A DNA stretch of 64,000 nucleotides from Streptomyces sp. CC208A (GTDB lineage Bacteria; Actinomycetota; Actinomycetes; Streptomycetales; Streptomycetaceae). The stretch covers positions 425,147-489,146 of the forward strand of contig NZ_JASCXN010000001.1 of NCBI RefSeq assembly GCF_030010625.1. Direction: 5' to 3'. The first letter of the stretch is position 1. Every line of letters starts with the position of its first letter. The position numbers and the translations under genes are program-made. The notes below the pieces were generated by a model. It had not been told where the DNA came from. It did no database searches and worked only from the letters and a program-made list of their open reading frames with translations. Shown in pieces: positions 1 through 8,216 of the stretch.

Positions 1-454
1 CGATGGCGCGGGCGAAGGCCGCGGTCCAGTCGCCGAGCAGCGGCAGGTCCGCCTCGGTCGCGAGCCGGGCGCGGCCCGCCGGGGCCGGGTCCGGCGGGGT
101 GAGCGCGCCGAGCCGGAAGAGCCGCATGCGGGCGGCGGGCTCCCAGGGACGCCCGGTGCCGTGCGCGTACGCCTCCACCGCCGCGGTCTCGCCGCGCAGC
201 TCCACCGGCTCGTCGCCGTCCGGGAGGACCAGGGCCCGGGCCGCCTCCTCGGTGGTCGCCCCGAGGGACAGCGCGCCGCCTCGCGCGAGCGCGGCGACAC
301 CGGTCACCCGCCCGCCCGGCTCCGTCCACCAGCCGAGCCGGGCCGCCGTCTCCATCAGGGTCAGCACGGCGGTGTCGCGGGCCGGTTCGGCGGCGAGGTG
401 CGCGCCTGCGGCGGCGCGGAAGACGGCGGGGTCTGTGGTGAAGTGCCAGGTCAT
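1..454 (-). CDS. GNAT-family N-acetyltransferase, N-terminal part (cut by window edge)
   Basis: An open minus-strand frame starts with ATG at 454 (MTWHFTTDPAVFRAAAGAHL) and stays open to the left edge, so the C-terminal acetyl-CoA-binding half is missing. The visible part has LGWWTEPGGRVTGVAALARG and an RARLATEADLPLLGDWTAAF segment, the layout of Streptomyces GNAT proteins in which a divergent N-terminal half precedes the catalytic GNAT domain. It reads away from nothing else in the window and lies 60 nt downstream of the RNase H gene on the same strand. The acetylated substrate cannot be inferred. The family call is moderate because the motif A region lies outside the window. Confidence 0.7.
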   Translation of the reverse strand, partial: MTWHFTTDPAVFRAAAGAHLAAEPARDTAVLTLMETAARLGWWTEPGGRVTGVAALARGGALSLGATTEEAARALVLPDGDEPVELRGETAAVEAYAHGTGRPWEPAARMRLFRLGALTPPDPAPAGRARLATEADLPLLGDWTAAFARAI

Positions 455-514
455 GCGGGGATGGTGGTACGAGGGCGGGGGCGGCCGCCACCGGTTTCCC
501 GCGTCCTCCCGCGC

Positions 515-1729
515 TCAGCGTCTGAGGTGCGAGGTGTCGTTGAGGAGGCGTACGGAGGCGTTGCCGTCGGCGTAGTAGGCGACGGCGGACAGCGAGGCGG
601 CGGACAGCTCCATCTTGAACAGGGACTCCGGCGGGGCTCCGAGGGCCAGCCGGACGAGGGTCTTGATGGGCGTGACGTGGCTGACGAGGAGGACCGTCCG
701 GCCCGCGTGGGCGGCGGCCAGCCGGTCGCGGGCGGCGGCGACGCGGCGGGTCACGACGGCGAAGCTCTCGCCGCCGGTCGGGGCGGCCTTCGGGGAGGCG
801 AGCCAGGCGTCCATGTCCTCGGGGTACCGCTCGCGGACCTCGGCGAAGGTGAGGCCCTCCCAGGCGCCGAAGTCGGTCTCGCGCAGCCCCTGCTCGACGA
901 CGACGTCGAGCCCGAGGCGGGCGGCGACGGTCTCGGCGGTCTGGCGGCAGCGGGCGAGGGGGGAGCTGACGACGTGCTGGATCGTGCCGCGCGCGGCGAG
1001 CGCCTCGGCGACGGCGGCGGCCTGGCGGCGCCCGGCCTCGGAGAGCCCGGGATCGCTCCCGCCACTGCCGGAGAACCGCTTCTCGGGGGTGAGCGCGGTC
1101 TCACCGTGCCGGAGCAGGACGAAGGTGGCGGGGGTGGACATGTCGGGGGCGCCGTGCGGCGGGGCGGGGGCGGCAGCGCTGCCCGCCGCGGGCGGGGTCG
1201 CGGCGGCGAGGGCCGCTCGGGCGCGGGCCGCGCCCGCCGTCGCGTCGCCCGGCGGGCCCGACGGCGGCAGGGCCGCCGCGACCTGGGCCGCCGACGTGTC
1301 GCGCGGCGTCCACCGCTCCCCGCGCCCGCCCGCGTCCATCGCCTCGTTGGCGAGGCGGTCGGCGTGTTTGTTGCGTTCGCGGGGGATCCACTCGTAGTGG
1401 ACGCGGTCCGGGGGGAAGACGCGGGCCGCCTCCGCCGCGAGGGGCTTCATGTCGGGGTGCTTGATCTTCCAGCGGCCCGACATCTGCTCGACGACGAGCT
1501 TGGAGTCCATCCTGACCCGGACCGTGGCGTCGGGCGCCAGGTCCAGGGCGGCGCGGAGGCCCGCGATGAGGCCCTTGTACTCGGCGACGTTGTTGGTCGC
1601 GACGCCGATGTACTCGGCGGCCTCCGCGAGGGTCTCGCCCGTGGCCGGGTCGAGGACGACGGCACCGTAACCGGCGGGTCCGGGGTTGCCCCGGGAGCCG
1701 CCGTCCGCCTCGACCACGAGCTCGCGCAT
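515..1729 (-). CDS. Bifunctional RNase H / histidine acid phosphatase
   Basis: The protein has 404 residues. The N-terminal RNase HI domain (about 1-135) opens MRELVVEADGGSRGNPGPAG and carries the acidic catalytic set: D10 in EADGGS, E in NVAEYKGL, D in VRMDSKLV and D in NKHADRLAN. It cleaves RNA in RNA:DNA hybrids. After an Ala/Pro-rich linker, a histidine phosphatase domain starts at VLLRHGETALT and has the second catalytic His in LVSHVTPIK. This domain pairing is that of Mycobacterium tuberculosis Rv2228c, whose phosphatase half acts on alpha-ribazole phosphate in B12 synthesis. The ATG start overlaps the upstream stop codon by one base (TGATG), so translation is coupled to the zinc-ribbon gene. 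A longer in-frame reading exists but would enter that gene. Confidence 0.93.
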   Translation of the reverse strand: MRELVVEADGGSRGNPGPAGYGAVVLDPATGETLAEAAEYIGVATNNVAEYKGLIAGLRAALDLAPDATVRVRMDSKLVVEQMSGRWKIKHPDMKPLAAEAARVFPPDRVHYEWIPRERNKHADRLANEAMDAGGRGERWTPRDTSAAQVAAALPPSGPPGDATAGAARARAALAAATPPAAGSAAAPAPPHGAPDMSTPATFVLLRHGETALTPEKRFSGSGGSDPGLSEAGRRQAAAVAEALAARGTIQHVVSSPLARCRQTAETVAARLGLDVVVEQGLRETDFGAWEGLTFAEVRERYPEDMDAWLASPKAAPTGGESFAVVTRRVAAARDRLAAAHAGRTVLLVSHVTPIKTLVRLALGAPPESLFKMELSAASLSAVAYYADGNASVRLLNDTSHLRR

Positions 1730-2472
1730 CACAAGCCGGACTCCGCCGTGCGGACGAGGATCCGGCGGCAGTTCTCGCAGCGCACGACGGCGTCCTTGGC
1801 GGCCGCCCGCACCTCGTTGAGCTCGGTGATGTTGAGCTCGATGTGGCAGCCCTCGCACTTGCGCTGGTAGAGGCGGGCCGCGCCGATGCCGCCCTGCTGC
1901 TCGCGCAGCTTCTCGTACAGCTTGAGGAGGTCGGCGGGGACGGAGCCCGCGACGACCTCGCGCTCCTTGGCGACGGTGGCGGCCTCCTCGTCGAGGGCGG
2001 CCTGGGCGGTGTCCCGGCGGCCGGTGGCGTCGTCGACCTTGGCCTGGACGGCGGCGACGCGCTCGCCGAGCTCGGCGACGCGCTCCTGGGCGGACTCGCG
2101 GCGCTCCATCACCTCCAGGACGATCTCCTCCAGGTCGCCCTGGCGCTTGGCGAGCGAGGTGATCTCGTGCTGGAGGCTCTCCAGGTCCTTCGGGGAGGAG
2201 ACGGCGCCGGAGTCGAGCCGCTGCTGGTCGCGGGCGGCGCGCTGGCGGACCTGGTCGACGTCCTGCTCGGCCTTGGTCTGCTCGCGGGCGCAGTCGCTCT
2301 CCTCGGTCTGCGCGGCGACGAGCAGGTCGCGCAGCTGGTTGAGGTCCTTGGTCAGCGCCTCGATCTCCGCGTGTTCGGGCAGCGCCTTGCGCTTGTGGGC
2401 GAGCTGCTGGAGGCGGACGTCCAGGGCCTGGACGTCGAGGAGGCGGATCTGGTCGGCGGGCGCGGCGTTCAG
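1729..2472 (-). CDS. C4-type zinc-ribbon coiled-coil protein
   Basis: The 247-residue protein is a long heptad-rich coiled coil (about residues 5-190, with LAHKRKALPEHAEIEAL and later Glu/Arg/Ala repeats), followed by a zinc ribbon with two CxxC pairs, CEGCH and CENCR. It matches the actinobacterial Rv2229c-type family found between nif3 and the RNase H-phosphatase gene; its biochemical role is unknown. No ATG, GTG or TTG opens the conserved N-terminus (LNAAPADQIRLLDVQ). The only candidate is CTG at 2472, overlapping the Nif3 stop, with GGAG about 8 nt upstream. I take this rare CTG as the start, aided by translational coupling. Both partners in this three-gene operon overlap it. Confidence 0.87.
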   Translation of the reverse strand: MNAAPADQIRLLDVQALDVRLQQLAHKRKALPEHAEIEALTKDLNQLRDLLVAAQTEESDCAREQTKAEQDVDQVRQRAARDQQRLDSGAVSSPKDLESLQHEITSLAKRQGDLEEIVLEVMERRESAQERVAELGERVAAVQAKVDDATGRRDTAQAALDEEAATVAKEREVVAGSVPADLLKLYEKLREQQGGIGAARLYQRKCEGCHIELNITELNEVRAAAKDAVVRCENCRRILVRTAESGL

Positions 2473-3287
2473 TTGGGGGCTCCAGGAGAGGTGTGGTGGG
2501 AGGACCAGGGGTCGGTGACCGTCTTCGAGACGTGGACGCGGAGGTCCCAGCCGTGGCGGTCGGAGATCTCGTCGAGCTGGGCGGCGGCCTGCTCGCACCA
2601 GGGCCATTCGGTGGCCCAGTGGGCGGCGTCGACGAGGCCCAGCGGGGAGTGCTGGGTGGCCTCGGAGACGGGGTGGTGGCGCAGGTCCGCGGTGAGGAAG
2701 GCGTCCACCCCGGCGGCGCGCACGGCGTCGAAGAGGCTGTCGCCGGAGCCGCCGCTGACGGCGACGCGGCGGACGGTCGTGGTGGGGTCGCCGGCGACCC
2801 GGACGCCCTGCGCGGTGGCGGGCAGCCGCTTCGCGGCGCGGGCGGCGAACTCGGCGAGGGTCTCGGGGTGGTCGAGCTCGCAGATCCGGCCGAGGTTGTT
2901 CTCGGGGACGAGCGGGCCGGTGACGCGCAGGCCGAGGGCGCCGGCGAGGGCGTCGGAGACGCCGGGGTCGGCGGTGTCGGCGTTGGTGTGGGCGACGTGC
3001 AGGGCGATGTCGTGCTTGATCAGGGTGTGCACGACGCGGCCCTTGAAGTGGCCCGCCGCGACCGTCGTCGTCCCGCGCAGGTAGAGCGGGTGGTGGGTGA
3101 CGATCAGGTCGGCGCCGAGGGCGACGGCCTCGTCCGCGATCTCCTGGACGGGGTCGACGGCGAAGAGGACACGGGTGACCTCGGCGTCGGGGTCGCCGCA
3201 GACGGTGCCGACGGCGTCCCACTGCTCGGCGCGCTGGGGCGGCCAGAGGGCGTCGAGCTCGGCGATGACTTCAGACAGGCGGGGCAC
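2469..3287 (-). CDS. Nif3-like dinuclear metal center hexameric protein
   Basis: With a GTG start the protein has 272 residues (reading PRLSEVIAELDALWPPQRAE after the initiator). Nif3/YbgI metal-binding residues are visible: THHPLYLRG near residue 64, VAHTNADTA near 99, and the C-terminal LVDAAHWATEW His/Glu site. Family members form toroidal hexamers with two metals per subunit; proposed roles include GTP cyclohydrolase-like or hydrolase activity, but none is settled. It is the first gene of the nif3, zinc-ribbon, RNase H operon, a gene order also found in mycobacteria. An upstream ATG at 3338 would add 17 weakly conserved residues; the GTG is preferred because family members begin at PRLSEV. 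Confidence 0.9.
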   Translation of the reverse strand: MPRLSEVIAELDALWPPQRAEQWDAVGTVCGDPDAEVTRVLFAVDPVQEIADEAVALGADLIVTHHPLYLRGTTTVAAGHFKGRVVHTLIKHDIALHVAHTNADTADPGVSDALAGALGLRVTGPLVPENNLGRICELDHPETLAEFAARAAKRLPATAQGVRVAGDPTTTVRRVAVSGGSGDSLFDAVRAAGVDAFLTADLRHHPVSEATQHSPLGLVDAAHWATEWPWCEQAAAQLDEISDRHGWDLRVHVSKTVTDPWSSHHTSPGAPN

Positions 3288-3354
3288 GGAGGAAAGGCTA
3301 CCTGTCCTCCGCACCCCGCCGTCCGAGCCTGTGGACAACCCTCGGCCCAGGTCC

Positions 3355-4395
3355 TTACTTCTTCACGAGGTCGGCGCGCAGGTCGTCGAGGACGCTGTTC
3401 GCGGCGGTCACGCCGAGGCCGAGGTACCAGGTCTCGTCCGGGACGTCCTTGGCCTGTCCGGCCTTGACGGCCTTGAGGTTCTTCCAGAGCGGGTTGCCCT
3501 GGGCGGCGTCCTTCCTGGTGGCCTTCGGGTCGCCGTAGACGCCGGTGAAGATCCAGTCTGCGTCGGCCTGGTCGATCTTCTCCGGGCTGACCTCGACGGC
3601 GAGGTCGTCCACCTGCTGGTTCTGCGGCCGGGGCAGGCCGGCGTCCTCCAGGATGGTGCCGATGAAGGACGCCTTCGCGTAGAGGCGGATCTTGCCCGGG
3701 AGGTAGCGGACCATCGAGATGGTCGGCTTGTCCGTGCCCACGTCGGTGCCGAGCTGCTTCGCCTTCGTCTCGTACGCGGCGAGCTGCTCCTTCGCCTCGG
3801 CCGTCTTGTCGAGCGCGGCGGCGTTGAGGAGGTAGTTCTCCTTCCAGGTGAAGCCCGGGCGGATGGAGAAGACGGTCGGCGCGATCTTCGACAGTTCGTC
3901 GTACTTGTCGGCGGCGCGCAGTTGGCTGCCGAGGATGAGGTCGGGCTGGAGGTTGGCGATGGCCTCCAGGTTGAGGTTGTTGATGGTGCCGACCGGCTTG
4001 GGGGCGCCCGCGTCCTTGGCGAGGTAGCCGGGGATGCCGTCGTCGCCCTCGGCGGGGGCGTAGCCGACGGGCTGGACGCCGAGGGAGACGACGTTGTCGA
4101 GCTCGCCGACGTCGAGGACGACGACCCGCTTGGGGGCGGCCTTGACCTCGGTCGTGCCCATGGCGTGGGTGAGGGTGCGGGGGAACTGGCCGGGCTTGGC
4201 GTCGGTGCCCATGGCGGCGGTCTTGGCGGCCGCGTCGCCGAAGTCCTTGCCGCCGGCGGCGACGTCCTTCTTCTTCGTCGTGTCCTCCTTCTTCCCGGAG
4301 GCGTCGGAGGAGTTGTCGCCCGCTCCGCAGGCCGCGAGGGAGAACGCGGCGGCGAGGGCGACGGCGGCGGCGGTGCCGCGGCGGCGGAGGGACAT
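3355..4395 (-). CDS. Iron-siderophore ABC transporter substrate-binding lipoprotein
   Basis: The 346-residue protein starts MSLRRRG, has a hydrophobic signal segment and a lipobox LAAC with C23 as the lipidated residue. A Lys/Asp-rich linker follows, then a FecB/BtuF-type periplasmic-binding domain (KRVVVLDVGELDNVVSLGV through NLEAIANLQPDLILGSQLRA to the C-terminus). It should be anchored outside the membrane and bind ferric siderophores for uptake. No permease or ATPase gene is adjacent, so it is an orphan binding protein sharing a transporter encoded elsewhere. A near-consensus DmdR/IdeR iron box lies just upstream, so iron-repressed transcription is likely. An upstream in-frame ATG at 4506 would overlap the iron box flank and lacks a signal peptide, so it is rejected. 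Confidence 0.92.
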   Translation of the reverse strand: MSLRRRGTAAAVALAAAFSLAACGAGDNSSDASGKKEDTTKKKDVAAGGKDFGDAAAKTAAMGTDAKPGQFPRTLTHAMGTTEVKAAPKRVVVLDVGELDNVVSLGVQPVGYAPAEGDDGIPGYLAKDAGAPKPVGTINNLNLEAIANLQPDLILGSQLRAADKYDELSKIAPTVFSIRPGFTWKENYLLNAAALDKTAEAKEQLAAYETKAKQLGTDVGTDKPTISMVRYLPGKIRLYAKASFIGTILEDAGLPRPQNQQVDDLAVEVSPEKIDQADADWIFTGVYGDPKATRKDAAQGNPLWKNLKAVKAGQAKDVPDETWYLGLGVTAANSVLDDLRADLVKK

Positions 4396-4506
4396 CAAGG
4401 AGGGCTCCTCTTCGATGGCGGGCGTCGAAACAGGACGGCGGGGGCGGGCGGGGACGGGCCGAGGCAGGCGGAAGCGGGCGGCTCCTGACGGAGCCACAGC
4501 CTCCAC

Positions 4507-4525
4507 TTAGGTTCGCCTTACCTTA
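4507..4525 (-). promoter_or_regulatory. DmdR/IdeR-type iron box
   Basis: The 19-bp site TTAGGTTCGCCTTACCTTA matches the DtxR/IdeR/DmdR1 consensus TTAGGTTAGGCTAACCTAA at 15 of 19 positions. It lies 112 nt before the start of the siderophore-binding lipoprotein. The family is established as Fe(II)-dependent repressors; its use here is inferred from the match and the gene it precedes. Confidence 0.8.
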
Positions 4526-4668
4526 CGTACCCCTGGCCCCGTCAGCACAATCCGCCCCCTCCACTCCACGGAACGCCCCCACCGCCACCCTTATGTGTGA
4601 AGTGCGCGGGCTCGTGTTGTTCGGCTGGAAGTGCGAAAACTAGCTTCGTGGCCGGAGGTGACGAGTCG

Positions 4669-5829
4669 ATGACAGCGTGTGCCATCGAGACCGCGGCCGA
4701 GGACGGCGACCACGAGAGGACGGCCGTCCACCCCCCGGCGGGTCTCGCGATCACGGCGAACGGCGCGTACGCGGCCAGGCTCGCGGGTGCCGGGGACGCC
4801 CTGTACGCGGAGCGCTGGACCCTCGACGGCCCGGAGCCGTACGCCGTACCGCTCCCCATGGACCAGCCCGAGGAGCCCGACACCCAGCTGCTGCCGCTCG
4901 CCGACGGCCGGGTCCTGGTGTGCCGCCGGGTGGACGGGCGGCGCCACACCTTCTCGCTGCTGTACCCGACAGGGCCGGGCACCGGCGAGCTGCGGCTCGG
5001 CGCGGTCGAGGCCCCCGGCCCCGGGCGCGTGGAGCTGCTGCCGCCCTCCCCCGACGGCATCTGCGCGTACGCGAGGTACGCGGGCCCGGAGTCCACCACC
5101 CTCTGGCTGGTGGCGGGCGGGGCCTTCGGCCCGGAGCGGGTAGCGGAGGTCCCGGGCCACTGCGGGGGCGGCGTCTGGCTCGACCGTACGGGGCGGATGC
5201 TGGCCCTGGACCGGCGGCTCGGCGACGGCCCCGTGAAGGCGGTCGCGGTGGACCTGGAGCGGGGCGGCGAGGTGTCGCCGCTGCTTCAGATCACCGAGAC
5301 GAGCAACGACCGGCTGCTGCTCGCGGACCCGGACAGCGGGCTGCTCCTGATCCGCTCGGACGCGCCCTCGCCGGGTCACGAGCGGCTGGGCTGGGGGGTG
5401 CTGGGGAGCCTGCTGCCGGTGCGGTTCCCGGAGTGCCTGCGGCTCGACGACGCGGCGGTGACGCCCTTCGCGATCCAGCCGGGGCAGGTGCTGATGCCGG
5501 AGAGCTGCGGGGTCGCCCTGCGGATCGACGCGGCGGCGGGCAGCTGGGTGGGCCTGTGGCGGCCCTCGGGGCGGCGGATGCACCAGGTGGCCGCCCCGCC
5601 CGGCTGGCTGGCCGGGTCCGGGACGTGGTCGCCCGAGGGCGTCCTGCGGCTGCCGTGCTCGACGGAGGAGCTGCCCTGCGCGCTGGCGGGCCTCACGGTG
5701 CCGGAGGAACCGGAGCCGGAAGCGGAGGCCCCCGGGACGGCCGAGGCCGCGGCGGCGGAACAGCCGCGCGCGTGCCGTCCGGTGCCGCTCCAGCAGGCGC
5801 CCCTGACGGACCGTAAACCCGCTGGTTAG
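4669..5829 (+). CDS. Hypothetical protein, beta-propeller-like
   Basis: The 386-residue protein starts MTACAIETAAEDGDHERTAV behind GGAGG with 10 nt spacing. I do not recognise a named family. It has no signal peptide or membrane segment. Repeating short blocks of the type ADGRVLVCRRVDGRRHTFSL, PDGICAYARYAG and TGRMLALDRRLG recur about every 45-60 residues and look like blades of a beta-propeller or WD/YVTN-type fold. The last 40 residues (EPEPEAEAPGTAEAAAAEQP) are acidic and probably disordered. Similar long hypotheticals occur singly in Streptomyces chromosomes. It is divergent from the lipoprotein gene across a 273-nt gap that holds the iron box. Function is unknown. Confidence 0.75.
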   Translation: MTACAIETAAEDGDHERTAVHPPAGLAITANGAYAARLAGAGDALYAERWTLDGPEPYAVPLPMDQPEEPDTQLLPLADGRVLVCRRVDGRRHTFSLLYPTGPGTGELRLGAVEAPGPGRVELLPPSPDGICAYARYAGPESTTLWLVAGGAFGPERVAEVPGHCGGGVWLDRTGRMLALDRRLGDGPVKAVAVDLERGGEVSPLLQITETSNDRLLLADPDSGLLLIRSDAPSPGHERLGWGVLGSLLPVRFPECLRLDDAAVTPFAIQPGQVLMPESCGVALRIDAAAGSWVGLWRPSGRRMHQVAAPPGWLAGSGTWSPEGVLRLPCSTEELPCALAGLTVPEEPEPEAEAPGTAEAAAAEQPRACRPVPLQQAPLTDRKPAG

Positions 5830-5882
5830 ACTCACCGCCGCACGAAACACAGCACGAGCATGTCAACGGGGTGAGTACGACC

Positions 5883-6020
5883 ATGGCGGAGAACAGCACG
5901 GAGGCGGCCCAGGAGTCGCAGAAGACGGGCGCCGGACGGCACCGCGGCCCGGCCGCGTCGACGGAGGAACCCACCTCCGCGCCGCACGGCCGGCACCGCC
6001 GCGAGGCGGACGAGCGCTAG
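5883..6020 (+). CDS. Small hydrophilic hypothetical protein (45 aa)
   Basis: A short frame from ATG to TAG encodes MAENSTEAAQESQKTGAGRH followed by RGPAASTEEPTSAPHGRHRR and EADER. It is highly charged, with two GRHR motifs, no hydrophobic segment, and probably intrinsically disordered. GGGGTGA sits about 10 nt before the ATG. It follows the preceding gene by 53 nt and is immediately followed by a strong palindromic terminator, which supports transcription through it. No function can be assigned. Confidence 0.6.
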   Translation: MAENSTEAAQESQKTGAGRHRGPAASTEEPTSAPHGRHRREADER

Positions 6021-6082
6021 CACGCGCGCGTGGCGGCCGGTTTTCCGAAGCCGGCTGCCGAATCCGCGCCGTACGCGCGCGT

Positions 6083-6128
6083 GGCGGAGGGCCCCGGGGA
6101 ACCGATCGGTTCCCCGGGGCCCTCCGCC
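6083..6128. terminator. 46-bp perfect palindrome, bidirectional terminator
   Basis: Two 23-bp arms are exactly complementary about a centre between 6105 and 6106 (central ACCGATCGGT). It lies between convergent genes ending at 6020 and 6159, the place expected for a bidirectional transcription terminator. No U-tract is present, as is usual in Streptomyces. Confidence 0.85.
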
Positions 6129-6158
6129 ATCCCCACCGCCCCCCGCCTTCCCCTGGTC

Positions 6159-7103
6159 TCAGCCCTTCTTCAGGCCCAGGACCTCGGCCGCCGCGAAGGT
6201 CTCGTTCGGGGGCCGTTCCGCGAAGTACGGGGAGAGCAGCCCGTCCAGTTCCTCGTGGCCGAAGACCTCCTTGGCGGTGTCGAACTTGGCCGCCACCCGC
6301 GGCCGTTCGACGATCGCGACCATCCCGCCGTGGACGACGAACAGCTGTCCGTTGACCCGGGCCGCCGCCGGGGAGGCGAGGTAGCCGACGAGCGGGGCCA
6401 CGTGCTCCGGCGACAGCGGGTCGAGCTCGTTCCCGGCCGTCGGTTCGGCGAAGCCGGCGAAGACGTCCTCCGTCATGCGGGTGCGGGCGCGGGGGCAGAT
6501 GGCGTTGGCGGTGACCCCGTACTTGGCGAGCGCGAGCGCCGTCGAGGTGGTGAGGCCGACGATCCCGCCCTTGGCGGCCGCGTAGTTGGGCTGTCCGGCC
6601 GAACCGGCGAGGAAGGCCTCGGAGGAGGTGTTGACGATCCGGCCGTAGACGCCGGTCTCCCCCGCCTTGGCCCGGCCGCGCCAGTGGACGGCGGCGAAGT
6701 GGGTGGTGTTGAAGTGGCCCTTGAGGTGGACGCGGATCACCGAGTCCCACTCGTCCTCGCTCATCGAGAAGATCATCCGGTCGCGCAGGATGCCCGCGTT
6801 GTTGACCAGGACGTCCAGCTTGCCGAACTCGGCGACGGCCAGGTCGACCAGGGCCCGCGCGGTCTCGAAGTCGGAGACGTCGCCGAGGTGGGCGACGGCC
6901 CGGCCGCCCGCGGCGGTGATCTCGGCGGCCACCTCCTCGGCGGGGGCGGCCGACGCCTCCCCGGACCCGTCCCGGCCGGGCTGCCCGTAGTCGTTGACGA
7001 CCACGGCGGCACCGAGCCGGGCCAGTTCGAGCGCCTCGGCGCGGCCGAGCCCGCGCCCGGCGCCGGTGACGATCGCGCTCAGCCCCTCAAGAGGCAGTGA
7101 CAT
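6159..7103 (-). CDS. Short-chain dehydrogenase, Hsd4A-like (steroid/acyl-CoA)
   Basis: The 314-residue SDR has the NAD(P)-binding TGAGRGLGRAEAL motif at residue 12, NNAGILRD, the catalytic Ser in NTSSEAF and the Tyr/Lys pair in PNYAAAKGG. The length and the C-terminal extension after the Rossmann core (VERPRVAAKFDTAKEVFGHE) fit the SDR family that oxidises 3-hydroxyacyl-CoA or 17-hydroxysteroids, as in mycobacterial Hsd4A. It is the last gene of the MaoC, ADH, SDR operon, 14 nt after the alcohol dehydrogenase. With the MaoC hydratase it would supply the hydration and dehydrogenation steps of one beta-oxidation cycle. The steroid assignment is inferred from the KstR-type box before the operon; a general fatty-acyl role is the alternative. 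Confidence 0.85.
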   Translation of the reverse strand: MSLPLEGLSAIVTGAGRGLGRAEALELARLGAAVVVNDYGQPGRDGSGEASAAPAEEVAAEITAAGGRAVAHLGDVSDFETARALVDLAVAEFGKLDVLVNNAGILRDRMIFSMSEDEWDSVIRVHLKGHFNTTHFAAVHWRGRAKAGETGVYGRIVNTSSEAFLAGSAGQPNYAAAKGGIVGLTTSTALALAKYGVTANAICPRARTRMTEDVFAGFAEPTAGNELDPLSPEHVAPLVGYLASPAAARVNGQLFVVHGGMVAIVERPRVAAKFDTAKEVFGHEELDGLLSPYFAERPPNETFAAAEVLGLKKG

Positions 7104-7117
7104 GTCGGAGGTTCCTC

Positions 7118-8194
7118 TCAGATCTCGATGCAGGTACGGAGGGCCGCGCCGGTCCGCATCTGCTCCAGGGCCTCGTTGATGCCGGTCAGCGGGACCCGGT
7201 GGGTGATCAGCGACTCCAGGTCGATGCGGCCGGCCCGCCAGAGCGCGATGGCCCGCTCGTACGAACGGAGCACGTCCCCGCCGCCGTACATGGAGGGCAG
7301 GATCCGCTTCTCGTCGAAGAACAGCTCGAACATGTTGAGCTGGAGGTGGTCGTCCATGGCGCCCGCCCCGACCACGCACAGGGTGCCGCCGCGCCGGGTC
7401 GTCTCGTACGCGGTCCGCGCGGTGGCGGACCTGCCGACGACCTCGAAGACGTAGTCGAAGCCCTCGCCGCCGGTGATCCGCTGCTTGGCGTCGCCCAGGG
7501 CCTCGGGGGCGACGGCCTCGGTGGCGCCGAAGCGGAGGGCGGCCTCGCGGCGGGACTCGACGGGGTCGACGGCGACGATCTGGGCGGCGCCCTGGAGCCG
7601 GGCGCCCTGGATCGCGGAGATGCCGACGCCGCCGCAGCCGATCACGGCGACCGAGGAACCGGCCTCCACCTTGGCGGTGTTGAGGGCGGCGCCGAGGCCG
7701 GTGGTCACGCCGCAGCCGATGAGGGCGGCGATGTCGAAGGGCACGTCGTCGGGGATGGGGACGGCGCAGCCGGCGTCGACGACGACCTCCTCGGTGAAGG
7801 TGCCGGTGCCGGCGAAGCCGAAGACGTCCCCGCCGGGGCGCTTGAAGTTGGGGGTGCCGGCGTTCATGAAGCCGGCCAGGCAGAGCTGGGTCTGGCCGCG
7901 CCTGCAGGCGGGGCAGGCGCCGCAGGCGGGCAGCCAGCAGAGCAGCACCCGCTGCCCCGCCGTCAGGCCGGTGACGCCGTCGCCGACGTCGAGGATCTCG
8001 CCCGCGCCCTCGTGGCCGGGGATGAAGGGGGCGGGCTGCGGCAGGACGCCGCTCATGGCGGAGACGTCCGAGTGGCACAGGCCGGTGGCCCGTACCCGGA
8101 TCCGCACCTTGCCCGGGCCGAAGCCCACCGCCTCGACGTCGTCGAGGACCTCCAGTTTGTCCTGGCCGATCTCGTGCAGTACGGCTGCGCGCAT
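7118..8194 (-). CDS. Zinc-dependent alcohol dehydrogenase
   Basis: The 358-residue medium-chain dehydrogenase has the catalytic-zinc motifs ATGLCHSDVSA and PFIPGHEGAGEI, the structural-zinc four-cysteine lobe (CGACPACRRGQTQLC), and the nucleotide-binding VIGCGGVGISAIQGA. It resembles the class III/AdhD type that oxidises long or bulky alcohols with NAD. It sits between MaoC (22 nt upstream) and the SDR (14 nt downstream), so it should act on an intermediate of the same pathway. In a steroid side-chain context it could oxidise a C26 alcohol made by the P450 to the aldehyde; that is inference from gene context. Confidence 0.9.
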   Translation of the reverse strand: MRAAVLHEIGQDKLEVLDDVEAVGFGPGKVRIRVRATGLCHSDVSAMSGVLPQPAPFIPGHEGAGEILDVGDGVTGLTAGQRVLLCWLPACGACPACRRGQTQLCLAGFMNAGTPNFKRPGGDVFGFAGTGTFTEEVVVDAGCAVPIPDDVPFDIAALIGCGVTTGLGAALNTAKVEAGSSVAVIGCGGVGISAIQGARLQGAAQIVAVDPVESRREAALRFGATEAVAPEALGDAKQRITGGEGFDYVFEVVGRSATARTAYETTRRGGTLCVVGAGAMDDHLQLNMFELFFDEKRILPSMYGGGDVLRSYERAIALWRAGRIDLESLITHRVPLTGINEALEQMRTGAALRTCIEI

Positions 8195-8216
8195 GGTGCG
8201 GCTCCCCTCGGGGGTG

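Noticed and set aside
4597..4668. An upstream ATG extending the 386-residue hypothetical
   Set aside because: The 24 extra residues (MKCAGSCCSAGSAKTSFVAG and so on) are unlike the rest, and GGAGG is correctly placed for the later ATG.
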